This document shows positions 18,856-27,304 of a DNA stretch of 64,000 nucleotides, piece after piece; the stretch's first letter is position 1, and every line of letters starts with the position of its first letter. The notes below the pieces were generated by a model. The model searched no databases. It had not been told where the DNA came from and worked only from the letters and a program-made list of their open reading frames with translations. The translations under genes and the position numbers were made by a program. Source of the stretch: Pseudomonadota bacterium. GTDB taxonomy: Bacteria > Pseudomonadota > Gammaproteobacteria > Steroidobacterales > Steroidobacteraceae. The stretch spans positions 14,962 to 78,961 of the forward strand of contig JAEWBG010000018.1 of assembly GCA_023391335.1 (NCBI GenBank), written 5' to 3'.

Positions 18856-19024
18856 TTCTGGCCTGCCGTTAGGCTCCCCTGCCCAGAGGGCTTGCTTGCC
18901 GAAGGCTACTTTGCCGATGAAGTCGGCTCGCCTCTTTGTTTTGCTGGCCTGCCGTTAGGCTCCCCTGCCCGTAGGGCTTGCCTGCCGTTAGGCTCGCTTG
19001 CCGACGTAGTCGGCTTGCCTCTTC
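18856..19024 (+). repeat. hairpin array B
   Basis: Eight consecutive short hairpins lie upstream of the ZIP transporter gene: GCC-GTTA-GGC (18865-18874), GCCC-AGA-GGGC (18881-18891), GCC-GAA-GGC (18898-18906), GCCGA-TGAAG-TCGGC (18913-18927), then GCC-GTTA-GGC, GCCC-GTA-GGGC, GCC-GTTA-GGC and GCCGA-CGTAG-TCGGC. Linkers are TCCCCT, TTGCTT, TTGCCT or TCGCTT. The whole reads as two copies of a four-hairpin unit headed by CTGGCCT. It could lie in the ZIP 5' leader. Confidence 0.88.
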
Positions 19025-19138
19025 ATTTCGCCATCGAGCGATCCGGCCTTCTCTCGCAGTCACTAGTCCGTAGTCACCAGTCACTAGATAGTCGGAACCC
19101 CTCCCTCCTCCCAACTATTCGCATCGCATGGAGGGCGC

Positions 19139-19891
19139 ATGCCACTGTGGTTGACTGCCGGATTGTGGGGCTTGCTTGCAGGCGGAGCGCTACTCGTCGG
19201 CGCAGCGGTGGGATACCTCGCAAAGGTTCCTGGACGTGTCATTGCAGGAATCATGGCCTTCGGTGCCGGCGTGCTGATTTCCGCTTTGTCGTTCGAGCTC
19301 ATGGACGAAGCGTTTCAACGGGGCGGATTCAATGCCACAGCGGTTGGATTCGTTTCGGGCGCACTGATTTACAGCGTCGCGAATTGGGCATTGGCGCGCG
19401 CCGGCGCACAACACCGCAAGCGATCAGGCAATCAGCAACCCTCCGAATCGGAACATTCCGGCAGCGGCATGGCGATCGCAGTTGGCGCGCTACTGGATGG
19501 CATTCCCGAATCGATTGCGATCGGCGTCAGCATGATTCAAGGCGGGGCTGTGAGCGTCGTGACGGTCGCGGCGATTTTCCTTTCGAATATCCCTGAAGGA
19601 CTGTCGAGTTCAGCTGGAATGAAAAAAGCGGGCCGAAGCGCGACGTATGTATTCGGCGTGTGGGGCGGCATCGCCGCGCTCTCTGCGCTTGCGTCCGTGC
19701 TTGGGTATGCGGTGTTTAGTGGCTTCAGTCCGGGCGTGATCGCCGCGACGACATCGCTTGCCGCCGGTGCGATTCTTTCGATGCTGGCCGATACGATGAT
19801 GCCCGAAGCGTTCGAAGCGGCTCACTCGTTCGCGGGGTTCATCACCGTGCTGGGGTTCTTGGCGGCGTTTGTGATTTCGAAGCTGGGGTAG
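19139..19891 (+). CDS. ZIP family divalent metal transporter
   Basis: This 250-residue membrane protein has eight hydrophobic segments and the ZIP metal-site motifs in TM4 and TM5: ALLDGIPESIAIGVS and FLSNIPEGLSSSAG. The usual His of HSxPEG is replaced by Asp in TM4, as in one branch of bacterial ZIPs. A polar loop between TM3 and TM4 (residues about 88-110) includes a His. GGAGG lies four bases before the ATG. ZIP proteins import Zn(II), Fe(II) or Mn(II); the metal here is unknown. It is isolated between two repeat islands, so its mRNA leader and trailer probably contain repeat sequence. Confidence 0.88.
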   Translation: MPLWLTAGLWGLLAGGALLVGAAVGYLAKVPGRVIAGIMAFGAGVLISALSFELMDEAFQRGGFNATAVGFVSGALIYSVANWALARAGAQHRKRSGNQQPSESEHSGSGMAIAVGALLDGIPESIAIGVSMIQGGAVSVVTVAAIFLSNIPEGLSSSAGMKKAGRSATYVFGVWGGIAALSALASVLGYAVFSGFSPGVIAATTSLAAGAILSMLADTMMPEAFEAAHSFAGFITVLGFLAAFVISKLG

Positions 19892-19939
19892 CGCAGGAAG
19901 AGCGAGCGTTTGCTCGCGTGAGCGTATTAAGAATCCGGA

Positions 19940-20098
19940 CGTCGGATTTCACACGGAGGACACGGAGCACACGGAGATTCGGACGCAACACAAAGCGCGC
20001 AAAGAGTAACTGAGCAAGTGAGAGCGAGCGTTTCCTCACGTGAGCGCTTCGCGTGGATAAAAACGAGAGATGACTCCACGGAGGACACGGAGTTCTAG
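19940..20098. repeat. CACGGAGNN and CACAAAG repeat block
   Basis: Downstream of the ZIP gene are three CACGGAG units at 9-bp spacing (about 19951-19978), an AACACAAAGCGCGCAAAGAG stretch, two copies of a GAGCGAGCGTTT(G/C)CTC segment and another CACGGAG pair (20078-20092). No gene is supported here. Confidence 0.75.
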
Positions 20099-20137
20099 AT
20101 CTAGATCTGTGTTGTGTCGAGTGGAGCCGCGCGTGTG

Positions 20138-20779
20138 TTCTGGCCTGCGCGTAGCGCTCGCCTGCCAGCGGCTTGCTTGCCGTTAGGCTCGCCTGCCGAC
20201 ACAGTCGGCTTGCGGCTTTCGTACTTGTTTTTCTGTCTCGACGAAGTCCTTCCCGATCGCCAAGCGATCTGTCGTCCCTTCTGACCTGACGCCAGTCCTT
20301 CATGACGCGTGAGCGTCCTACTTGCCGAAGGCCTACCTGACGACACAATCGTCCATCGTTCCGCTTCTGACTCGACGCAGTCCTTCTCGATGCAACGCAT
20401 CCTTCCCGACGTGTCTTTCCCGATCGCAAAGCGATCCGCCGTGCCTTCTGACCTGACGCCAGTCCGTCCTGACGCGTGAGCGTCCTACCTGCCGAAGGCC
20501 TACCTGACGACACAATCGTCCATCGTTCCGCTTCTGACTCGACGCAGTCCTTCCCGATGCAACGCATCCTTCCCGACGTCAGTCTTTCCCGATCGCAAAG
20601 CGATCCGTCGTCCCTTCTGTCCTGACGCTAGTCCGTCCTGACGTGTGAGCGTCCTACTTGCCGAAGGCCTACCTGACGACACAATCGTCCATCGTTCGGC
20701 TTCTGACTCGACGCAGTCCTTCTCGATGCAACGCATCCTTCCCGACGTGTCTTTCCCGATCGCAAAGCGATCCGCCGTT
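20138..20779 (+). repeat. hairpin array C (three ~168-bp units)
   Basis: A GCC-type section (20138-20215) is followed by a GAC-type section of three tandem units starting at 20281, 20448 and 20617. Each unit holds, in order, GAC-GCCA-GTC (GCTA in the third), GACGC-GTGA-GCGTC, GCC-GAA-GGC, GACGA-CACAA-TCGTC, GACT-CGACGC-AGTC, GATGC-AAC-GCATC, GAC-GTCA-GTC (collapsed to GACGTGTC in two units) and GATCGC-AAA-GCGATC. CCTTCC/CCTAC-like linkers join them. Repeated ORFs on the minus strand are a by-product of the repeats. Confidence 0.9.
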
Positions 20780-20926
20780 CCCGTTTTGACAGTAAGTCCG
20801 ACGCCGCAGTGCAGTCGCCCTACAGCGACGACGGAGAGTATCTACGATGCGTGCACGGAATACCGCTTGTGCTCGAATTGGCGCGCTCGCATGCTCCGCG
20901 CTCGTTCTCAACGCGGGAATATAAAT

Positions 20927-21097
20927 ATGACGCCCGAAGAGCTCGTGGTTCCTGGTGCCGAACCCGACAATGCCGATGACGATTTGCGAACTGTGTGGGT
21001 CGAGACGCGGTGGGGCCTCGCCGCAGTAGTAGGCGCCGCATGCCTAGTCGCGCTTGGGGCCTTCTACTATTTCGTTGCGTGCATGAAGGTCAATTGA
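20927..21097 (+). CDS. small single-TM protein, unknown
   Basis: A 56-residue ORF directly after hairpin array C. It has an acidic N-terminus (TPEELVVPGAEPDNADDD), a Trp-containing junction (VWVETRWG) and one strong transmembrane helix (LAAVVGAACLVALGAFYYFV) ending CMKVN. A weak GGGA precedes the ATG. The charge distribution and clean TM helix argue for a real small membrane protein, but there is no family I recognise. It is convergent with the signalling block. Confidence 0.45.
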   Translation: MTPEELVVPGAEPDNADDDLRTVWVETRWGLAAVVGAACLVALGAFYYFVACMKVN

Positions 21098-21179
21098 GGC
21101 GTTGCTTCATCAACACGCCTCGCGCAGCGCCGCAAGATCTCGTCGAGTTTGCTTCGAACTCAGCGAGCGTCGGAACCGC

Positions 21180-22346
21180 TTATGCGCTTTTGGCTTTGGA
21201 GAGCTGATTGGAAGGCACTAAGACCTTGATCTTCTCCGCCAGCATGCCCTCGCCGAAGTTGCGCACGCGCTCCAAGAACGTTTCCGTCACTTCGAAGCCG
21301 CGCGGCACCAGCAGTGTTCCCATGTGAGTGCGCAAGTCCTCGAGCATGGTCATGCCCGGCTGCACCAGTTTCAAAGGAATCTCTCGCACCTCACTGCTGC
21401 CTGTGTTGGCGCCCACTAGCGTCGCAAAGCGCTGCACGAGATTCTCGCTGTAGCGCGCTGTCTTGCGCCTGATGGTTTGCACGGCAACGTCCGCACTGTG
21501 ACCTTGCGTCACGAGCGCATCGTAGTCGAGCACCAAAGAAAGCATGCGCGCACCCAATCCGATCGTTCCGTCGCCCAGTGCCTTCAATTGATCGTCGCCG
21601 TAATTCACTGCACTCAAGATTTGTAACACTGGCTCAAGACGCGGGATGTGCCCGAGCAACTTCTGAGCGACCTGCGGGACGCCCTCAGCCAATGTCTGCT
21701 CGTCTTGGTTCAGGCGTTCGCCGTAGTACAGCTTCTCGACGAGTTCCACCGGCAACGAGATGTAGCCGAGCTGTGAAAGCATGCTCGCGGCTTCCAACTG
21801 CCAAAAGCCTCTACAGCCAAGCTCCTGTGCGAAATTGACCGCGAGACGCTTCACGCGCGCGGCGCGGCCGAATGCCACCGGATTGGTGATCGCAAGCACG
21901 TCGATGAGCGCTTGAATCGATCCAATCAACGTTTCCTGCAACAGCTGGCGCTCGGCGCTGATCAGTTTGTGCTGCACGACCGCAGCTTCGATCGCGCTCT
22001 TGAGTTGGTCTGGCGGACACGGCTTAGTGAGGAATCGGAAGATTTGCCCTTCGTTGACAGCAGCCACCGCGGCATCTCGTCCCGGCTCGCCCGTCAGCAA
22101 AATACGAGTGGCATCGGGGTACGAACGCATGACGCGCTTTAAAAACGTCGCTCCATCCATTACGGGCATCCGCATATCGGAAACGACGACAGCTGCGCCG
22201 CCGAGTTCCTTCAGCTTTTGCAAGCCTTCTTCGCCGCCGGAGGCGGTGTAGACGCGATACTCCTTGCGCAAATGCAATGCGAGGCCTTCGACGACGCGGG
22301 CTTCATCATCCACGCACAGAACGATTGGACGATTCTCGGTACTCAT
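21180..22346 (-). CDS. response regulator with degenerate HD-GYP domain
   Basis: This 388-residue protein has an N-terminal receiver (VDDE at 12-15, phospho-acceptor Asp57 in VVSDMRMPVMDG, TKP at about 107). A helical domain aligned with HD-GYP proteins follows, but the catalytic motifs are lost. The position of LHDIGK reads LSQLGYISLP, and the HHE..GxGYP segment is absent. It is therefore unlikely to hydrolyse c-di-GMP and may be a binding or scaffold protein. The ATG at 22346 overlaps the stop of the HDOD regulator (TGATG), giving tight coupling. A TTG three bases upstream is a less likely start. Confidence 0.85.
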   Translation of the reverse strand: MSTENRPIVLCVDDEARVVEGLALHLRKEYRVYTASGGEEGLQKLKELGGAAVVVSDMRMPVMDGATFLKRVMRSYPDATRILLTGEPGRDAAVAAVNEGQIFRFLTKPCPPDQLKSAIEAAVVQHKLISAERQLLQETLIGSIQALIDVLAITNPVAFGRAARVKRLAVNFAQELGCRGFWQLEAASMLSQLGYISLPVELVEKLYYGERLNQDEQTLAEGVPQVAQKLLGHIPRLEPVLQILSAVNYGDDQLKALGDGTIGLGARMLSLVLDYDALVTQGHSADVAVQTIRRKTARYSENLVQRFATLVGANTGSSEVREIPLKLVQPGMTMLEDLRTHMGTLLVPRGFEVTETFLERVRNFGEGMLAEKIKVLVPSNQLSKAKSA

Positions 22347-23566
22347 CAAGACAACTCCCCGGTCGCACTCGCTGCCAGCGCTTTCGCTTGATCCAAACTC
22401 AATTTCGCTGCCAGCGATTGCAGGTAGGCTTCGTCGACAGGCACCTCTGCCCGCTCGATCACACCCGGCACCACCTCTGCATCGGCAAACGCCACGGATT
22501 CTGCAGTGACGAGTGCGCCTAAGACGTCAAAGGCCTTCTGCTCGATCAACTGCGGCGAATATTGAAATGCGACCGCCTCCACCACGTCGTGAGGCAGTCC
22601 CCATAATCCAAGTAGATACGCGCCGACTTCGGCATGCGAAGCGCCAAGGACTTGACGCTCGGCCTCGTGCAGCGGAATTTTTGTCTCGCGCGCCAATTGC
22701 AGAGCCGATTCGAGCTCCTTGGCACAACCTTGCATCAACACCCAATAGCCGATGTTGTGGAATAGGCCCGCGAGCAAGGCGTCATCGGCGGTGCCGTGCG
22801 GTTTCGCAAGTTCTCGTGCGACTGCAGCTACTCGATGGGCACGCGTCTGTAACAGCTCCGGGCTAAGCAAGTCCGACGCGCGTTCTTTGTCCCAGCGCGA
22901 GAAGACTTCCACCGACATGACTAGATTGCGGATTGCCAGCAAACCGAGATAGTTGACCGCTTGATCGATCTTCGTGATCCGGCGCGCCAGCCGGAAGAAG
23001 GCCGAGTTCACGACCTGCAACACCTTGGCGGCGATTGCGGGATCTTCGCCGACGATCTTTGCAATCGTCTGCACCGACGTATCCTCTTGCGCCATCGCAT
23101 CTCGCAGCCGGGTGTAAGTGCTCGGCAATGTGGGCAGCGACTTCACCCGTCCCACGACTGCGCGCAGCGTAGGTTCGCGCAGCAACTGATGCAGACGAAA
23201 ACAGCGATTCACGACACTTTCGATCTGTGCCGGCTCGCAAGGCTTGCTCAAAAATTGATGCGCGATCGGCAACAGGCGACGCGACTGCTCCTCTTCGGAA
23301 TAGCCCGACAGAATGATGCGAACCGTCTCGGGCCAACGCTCGCTGACGTGGGCCAGCAACTGCGCACCGTCCATCGCCGGCATTCGCATGTCACTCACGA
23401 TGACATCGACCGGACGATGCTCCATTTCGGCGATGGCACGCGTGCCGCTTTCGACGAAGACCATTTCCCAGCTCGCACGCATGCCGCGCAAGCGGCCTCG
23501 CAGGCCATCGAGCAGTGCGGGCTCATCATCAACGAACAAGATCCGCTTCAGTTGGCCGTTTTGCAT
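22346..23566 (-). CDS. REC-HDOD response regulator
   Basis: A 406-residue regulator with a receiver domain (FVDDE, Asp59 in VIVSDMRMPAMDG, SKPC near 108) and an HDOD domain (LPTLPSTYTRLRD, then DPAIAAKVLQVVNSAFF, then a GLFHNIGYWVL remnant of HD). HDOD proteins lack phosphodiesterase residues and act as output platforms in signalling. The start at 23566 is chosen because the receiver begins there and GGGACGAG precedes it; the longer frame runs through the kinase gene. It overlaps the 3' end of the kinase gene by 19 bases and the next regulator by one, so the three are one transcription unit. Confidence 0.9.
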   Translation of the reverse strand: MQNGQLKRILFVDDEPALLDGLRGRLRGMRASWEMVFVESGTRAIAEMEHRPVDVIVSDMRMPAMDGAQLLAHVSERWPETVRIILSGYSEEEQSRRLLPIAHQFLSKPCEPAQIESVVNRCFRLHQLLREPTLRAVVGRVKSLPTLPSTYTRLRDAMAQEDTSVQTIAKIVGEDPAIAAKVLQVVNSAFFRLARRITKIDQAVNYLGLLAIRNLVMSVEVFSRWDKERASDLLSPELLQTRAHRVAAVARELAKPHGTADDALLAGLFHNIGYWVLMQGCAKELESALQLARETKIPLHEAERQVLGASHAEVGAYLLGLWGLPHDVVEAVAFQYSPQLIEQKAFDVLGALVTAESVAFADAEVVPGVIERAEVPVDEAYLQSLAAKLSLDQAKALAASATGELS

Positions 23567-24975
23567 GCTCGTCCCTGCACGGGCAATGAAATGATGAATT
23601 CCGTCCCGCCCCCGGGCTCGCTTGCAACATCGATGCGGCCGCCGTGTTTGTCGACCACGATCGATCGTGCGATGGCTAAGCCTTGCCCCGTGCCCCGCCC
23701 GACTTCCTTCGTGGTGAAGAACGGATCGAATATCTTCTCGAGATTCTCGCGCGGGATGCCGCATCCGTTGTCGGCGATCGATATCTGCACTTCGTCCTCA
23801 TTGCACATCGTCTTGATTGCAATCAAACCAGATGAAGCATCTTTGCCGGTATCGGCGATCGCATGCGCCGAGTTCACAATCAGATTTAGAAACACCTGAT
23901 TGAGCTCGCCGATGTTGCACAGCACCTCCGGAAGCTCGCCGAACTGCGTGCGGATTTGGGCGGCGTATCGATATTCGCTGCGAGCGACCGTAAGCGTCGT
24001 TTGTAAGGCATGGTTGATATCGGCTGGTTTGTGCTCATTCGTGTCTGGGTGCGCAAATTCCTTCATTGCCCTGACGATGCCGGCCACGCGGTCCGTGCCT
24101 TCCAGCGTGCGCTCGAATGCCTTGGGGACTTCCTCGCTCAGAAAATCGTAGTCCGCCGTGCTTTCGAGCGCCTTTAATCGAGCGACCGTCTCATCGCCCG
24201 CCTGCTGCGCTTGTGTAGCCGCGGCTTCGCGATATGCGGCGAACACCTTCGACAAATCTTCGAAAGCTGACTTCAGGAAGTAGACGCTGTCGGCCACGTA
24301 CTGAATGGGCGTATTGATTTCGTGCGCCAAGCCGGCGGCCAGCCGGCCCACCGATTCCAGTTTCTGCGCCAACCGCAATTCGATCGCGATGCGTTCACGC
24401 TCCCGCATCTCTTCAACTAACCGCAGCTGCAATTCTTCCTTCTTTCGATCGGCTTCCAACCGCGCGGTGATGTCCGCACCGAGCACTACGTGGTGAGCAA
24501 TCTGTCCGCTAGCATCGGCAATCGGAATGACCGAAAGACCGATCCACGCAGAACTGCCATCTTCTCGCGTGCCATGCATTTCGACGCGCGCAGATTCGCC
24601 CGTGCTGAGCGCTTCGTTCAAAGCTGCAAATTGCGGGCTGTTGCTATAGCGAGCCAGCAGCGCTCCGATGCTCATGCCTATGACCGATGAAGGATCGGAA
24701 AATCCATGGTGCGATGCGAATGCCCGATTCGCATAGACGACAGGGTGCTCAGACTGCGTAGTGGCGACGATCGCAAAGTAAGTTGAAGCCGCGTCCAGGG
24801 CGGCGTTGCGCAGCGCAAGACTTTCCTCGGCGCGCTGTCGTGCAACGAGTGCATTCGCGAGCGCACGCTGCAGTTCGCCCCCCGCATCTGGGGATGCTTG
24901 GACTACGTCCGACGAAGCTTGTGTTCTAGCGCTAGCACCCATTTGCACCGTCCGTAAGTGTCCCTCATGCACCAT
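23548..24975 (-). CDS. PAS sensor histidine kinase (cytoplasmic)
   Basis: The 475-residue kinase has no membrane segment. Order: a short coiled N-terminus, a PAS domain (about 60-175), a coiled-coil linker (EELQLRLVEEMRERERIAIE), a dimerisation domain with the phospho-acceptor His in RLAAGLAHEINTPIQYV, then HATPase motifs (N box LNLIVNSAHA, DNGCGIP, FDPFFTTKEVGRGTGQGL). It precedes two response regulators with overlapping genes, so these are its likely partners. It is a clear paralog of the kinase encoded immediately upstream. The start could also be the ATG at 24942. Confidence 0.9.
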   Translation of the reverse strand: MVHEGHLRTVQMGASARTQASSDVVQASPDAGGELQRALANALVARQRAEESLALRNAALDAASTYFAIVATTQSEHPVVYANRAFASHHGFSDPSSVIGMSIGALLARYSNSPQFAALNEALSTGESARVEMHGTREDGSSAWIGLSVIPIADASGQIAHHVVLGADITARLEADRKKEELQLRLVEEMRERERIAIELRLAQKLESVGRLAAGLAHEINTPIQYVADSVYFLKSAFEDLSKVFAAYREAAATQAQQAGDETVARLKALESTADYDFLSEEVPKAFERTLEGTDRVAGIVRAMKEFAHPDTNEHKPADINHALQTTLTVARSEYRYAAQIRTQFGELPEVLCNIGELNQVFLNLIVNSAHAIADTGKDASSGLIAIKTMCNEDEVQISIADNGCGIPRENLEKIFDPFFTTKEVGRGTGQGLAIARSIVVDKHGGRIDVASEPGGGTEFIISLPVQGRACKTAN

Positions 24976-25126
24976 GTCGGATCATTCCGTGTGCACTTGA
25001 GAGCCGATGCCCGGTCGCTGTGGCCGCTAACCGAAATTTGTGACTTCGGGATAAACGCGTTGAGCGTTTAGATTAAGCATTCGTTCGGGATAGATCACAT
25101 CCCCCGATGCCCAGGAAAGGATTCGC

Positions 25127-26650
25127 TCATGCGACTTTTGTGCGTTGCGCCCCTTCGAGCGGCAGCGTAATGACGAATCTCGTGCCGACGCCGATTTCGC
25201 TGGTGACGTCGATGTGGCCCCGATGTTTGTCCACGACGATCGAGCGAGCGATGGCGAGCCCTTGTCCGGTGCCCCGACCCACTTCTTTGGTCGTGAAAAA
25301 TGGATCGAAGATCTTGTCGAGATGCTGCCGGGGAATGCCGCAGCCGTTGTCTTCGAAACAAATCTGAACGCCGTCCGGCGCGGAACGAGTGGATATTTTG
25401 ATCATGCCCGTGGATGCGTCGCGCCCTGCATCGAGGATCGCGTGGGCCGAGTTCACGACGAGATTCAAGAACACTTGGTTCAGCTCTCCGATGTTGCAGA
25501 GCACCTCGGGCAGCGCATCGAAGTCCGTTTCCACTTGCGCGGCGTATCTGTATTCGCTGCGAGCAACCGTCAACGTGGTTTGCAGCGCATGATTGATGTC
25601 GGCAGGCTTGTGTTCGTTCGTATCCGGATGGGCGAACTCTTTCATCGCACGGACAATCCCCGCCACACGTTGCGTACCCTCGAGAGTGCGCTCGATCGCA
25701 CGAGGCATCTCTGCGCGTAGGTACTCCAGATCGCACTTGGCCTCCAGGTCAAGCAGCGACTTCGCACACGCCTCGTCGCGGTGTTCTTCGGAGAGCTGGT
25801 GCGCAGCCGCGCGGTAGCGCTCGAAGAGCATCACAAGATCGTCGAATGAAGAGCGAATGAAGTGCACGCTATCTCCAATGTATTGGATGGGCGTGTTGAT
25901 CTCGTGTGCGAGTCCTGCCGCGAGCCTGCCGACCGACTCCAGCTTCTGCGCCAATCGCAAGTCGATTGCCATGCGTTCGCGCTCACGCATCTCAGCTTGT
26001 GCTTCGTCTTGGGCCGCTTGAACCCTTCTCTCGGCCTGCACGCGCCGGGTAATGTCGCGTCCAATGCCGATCAGCGCGATCGTCGCTCCTGCGTCGTTCT
26101 TCACAGGAATCTTCGAGGTGAGGATCGTGAGTGCGCGCCCATCGTGAGTAACGAGGTCTTCCTGGCGGCCCAGCAGCGATTCGCCCGACCGAACCACCGC
26201 CTGCTCGTCATCGTGGAAGGTCTTTGCTAGGTCCTGCGGGTAGAAATCGAAATCCGTTTTTCCGAGCAGGCTCTCCAAAGGCGCTCCCATTGCCTCGCAA
26301 CAGAACGCGTTCGCGAGGAGAAAGCGACCCTCCTTGTCCTTCATATAGATGAAGTCCGGCAGCGTATCGATGACGGTGCGCAGCATGTCCCGCTCGTGCG
26401 CCGCAATTTCTTGAGCTTGATCGCGCAGCTCGAGCAGCAGTTGCGCTTTGAGAATGCGCGTCAGGAGGAATACTGCAGGCGTGAAGCACACCAGCAAAGT
26501 CGCGACCACTGCGTTGAGTCGCGACCAGTGAAGAACCTCGAATAGCTCGAGGCTGACATACACCACGCCGCATATGAGCAGAACACCGAGGCAGATGATG
26601 ATTTGGATGCGGCTCTGGGCCAAGCGACCCCGCACCTTGCCTGTGTACAT
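25127..26650 (-). CDS. membrane PAS sensor histidine kinase
   Basis: This 507-residue kinase has two N-terminal TM helices (about 15-36 and 45-64) with almost no periplasmic loop between them, so it probably senses at or within the membrane or through its PAS domain. The PAS domain (about 92-215) starts TLPDFIYMKDKEGRFLLAN. The transmitter has the same GLAHEINTPIQYI H-box and ATPase motifs as the neighbouring kinase, with a long stretch of near-identical protein (MKEFAHPDTNEHKPADINHA onwards). It is separated from that kinase by 151 bases. The two probably arose by duplication and kept one regulator pair. Confidence 0.9.
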   Translation of the reverse strand: MYTGKVRGRLAQSRIQIIICLGVLLICGVVYVSLELFEVLHWSRLNAVVATLLVCFTPAVFLLTRILKAQLLLELRDQAQEIAAHERDMLRTVIDTLPDFIYMKDKEGRFLLANAFCCEAMGAPLESLLGKTDFDFYPQDLAKTFHDDEQAVVRSGESLLGRQEDLVTHDGRALTILTSKIPVKNDAGATIALIGIGRDITRRVQAERRVQAAQDEAQAEMRERERMAIDLRLAQKLESVGRLAAGLAHEINTPIQYIGDSVHFIRSSFDDLVMLFERYRAAAHQLSEEHRDEACAKSLLDLEAKCDLEYLRAEMPRAIERTLEGTQRVAGIVRAMKEFAHPDTNEHKPADINHALQTTLTVARSEYRYAAQVETDFDALPEVLCNIGELNQVFLNLVVNSAHAILDAGRDASTGMIKISTRSAPDGVQICFEDNGCGIPRQHLDKIFDPFFTTKEVGRGTGQGLAIARSIVVDKHRGHIDVTSEIGVGTRFVITLPLEGAQRTKVA

Positions 26651-26847
26651 GCGTGAAACTCGATAACCGCTGCGCTGTGACTATCCCATTCCCAGATCGG
26701 CGCGGCACCGAGCTTCATTAACGAAGCAAATGTGACTCCGGTCACGAATGGCCCGGATCGATCTTCGTAAGGCGCATGCACGTCGCGCGATCGTGCTCGG
26801 AATTCCTCTGATTCTGCTGCGACGGCACCCGTGGTAGTCTGCCTGCC

Positions 26848-27243
26848 GTGAATTCCCGGGTGCTCCACTGGTCCATCGTTCTCATGATGCTGGCTCGCCT
26901 TGCTATGGGCGGCCTTGCGTTCGCATCGTCTCTGCACGCCGATCCGCATTCGACCGACCGCCAAGTCAGCGCTTGTCACACTCACATGGGCATGGGCATG
27001 GGCATGGAAGCCGCTCAAGAACACCCTTCAGAGCACGGCACATCGGATAACACGCATTCAGGCGACTGCTGCAAAACAGACAGTTGTCACTGCGCTGGGG
27101 CCTTCCAATCCATTGCAGTTTCCGCCGTTCGTACCTGGAACATGCATCCGGATCACGTCCGCCCCACCGCATCGCTCGACGCGCCCCGCGCCGGCCCTCT
27201 TCTAAACGGGCTACTTCGTCCTCCAGCACCGCTCTCAGCCTGA
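26848..27243 (+). CDS. copL: CopL-like copper-responsive small protein
   Basis: The 131-residue protein starts at GTG (an ATG at 26884 is possible). It has a signal-like N-terminus, then His/Met/Cys-rich sequence: ACHTHMGMGMGMEAAQEH and SGDCCKTDSCHCAG. In Xanthomonas and Stenotrophomonas, CopL is a Cys/His-rich protein encoded directly ahead of copAB and needed for copper-induced expression of those genes. Size, composition and position (61 bases ahead of copA) match. Sequence identity to CopL was judged from the pattern only, so the symbol is given on context plus composition. Confidence 0.7.
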   Translation: MNSRVLHWSIVLMMLARLAMGGLAFASSLHADPHSTDRQVSACHTHMGMGMGMEAAQEHPSEHGTSDNTHSGDCCKTDSCHCAGAFQSIAVSAVRTWNMHPDHVRPTASLDAPRAGPLLNGLLRPPAPLSA

Positions 27244-27304
27244 CGACCGTCTGCTGAGAACTTCGCGACCGCGCTGATGCGCGCTCGCCGCTTGAGAGGA
27301 TGAA

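Noticed and set aside
20101..20911. Repeated minus-strand ORFs with near-identical protein (MRCIEKDCVESEAERW type)
   Set aside because: They follow the 168-bp DNA repeat exactly, change frame between units, have no ribosome binding sites and low-complexity composition. They are by-products of hairpin array C.
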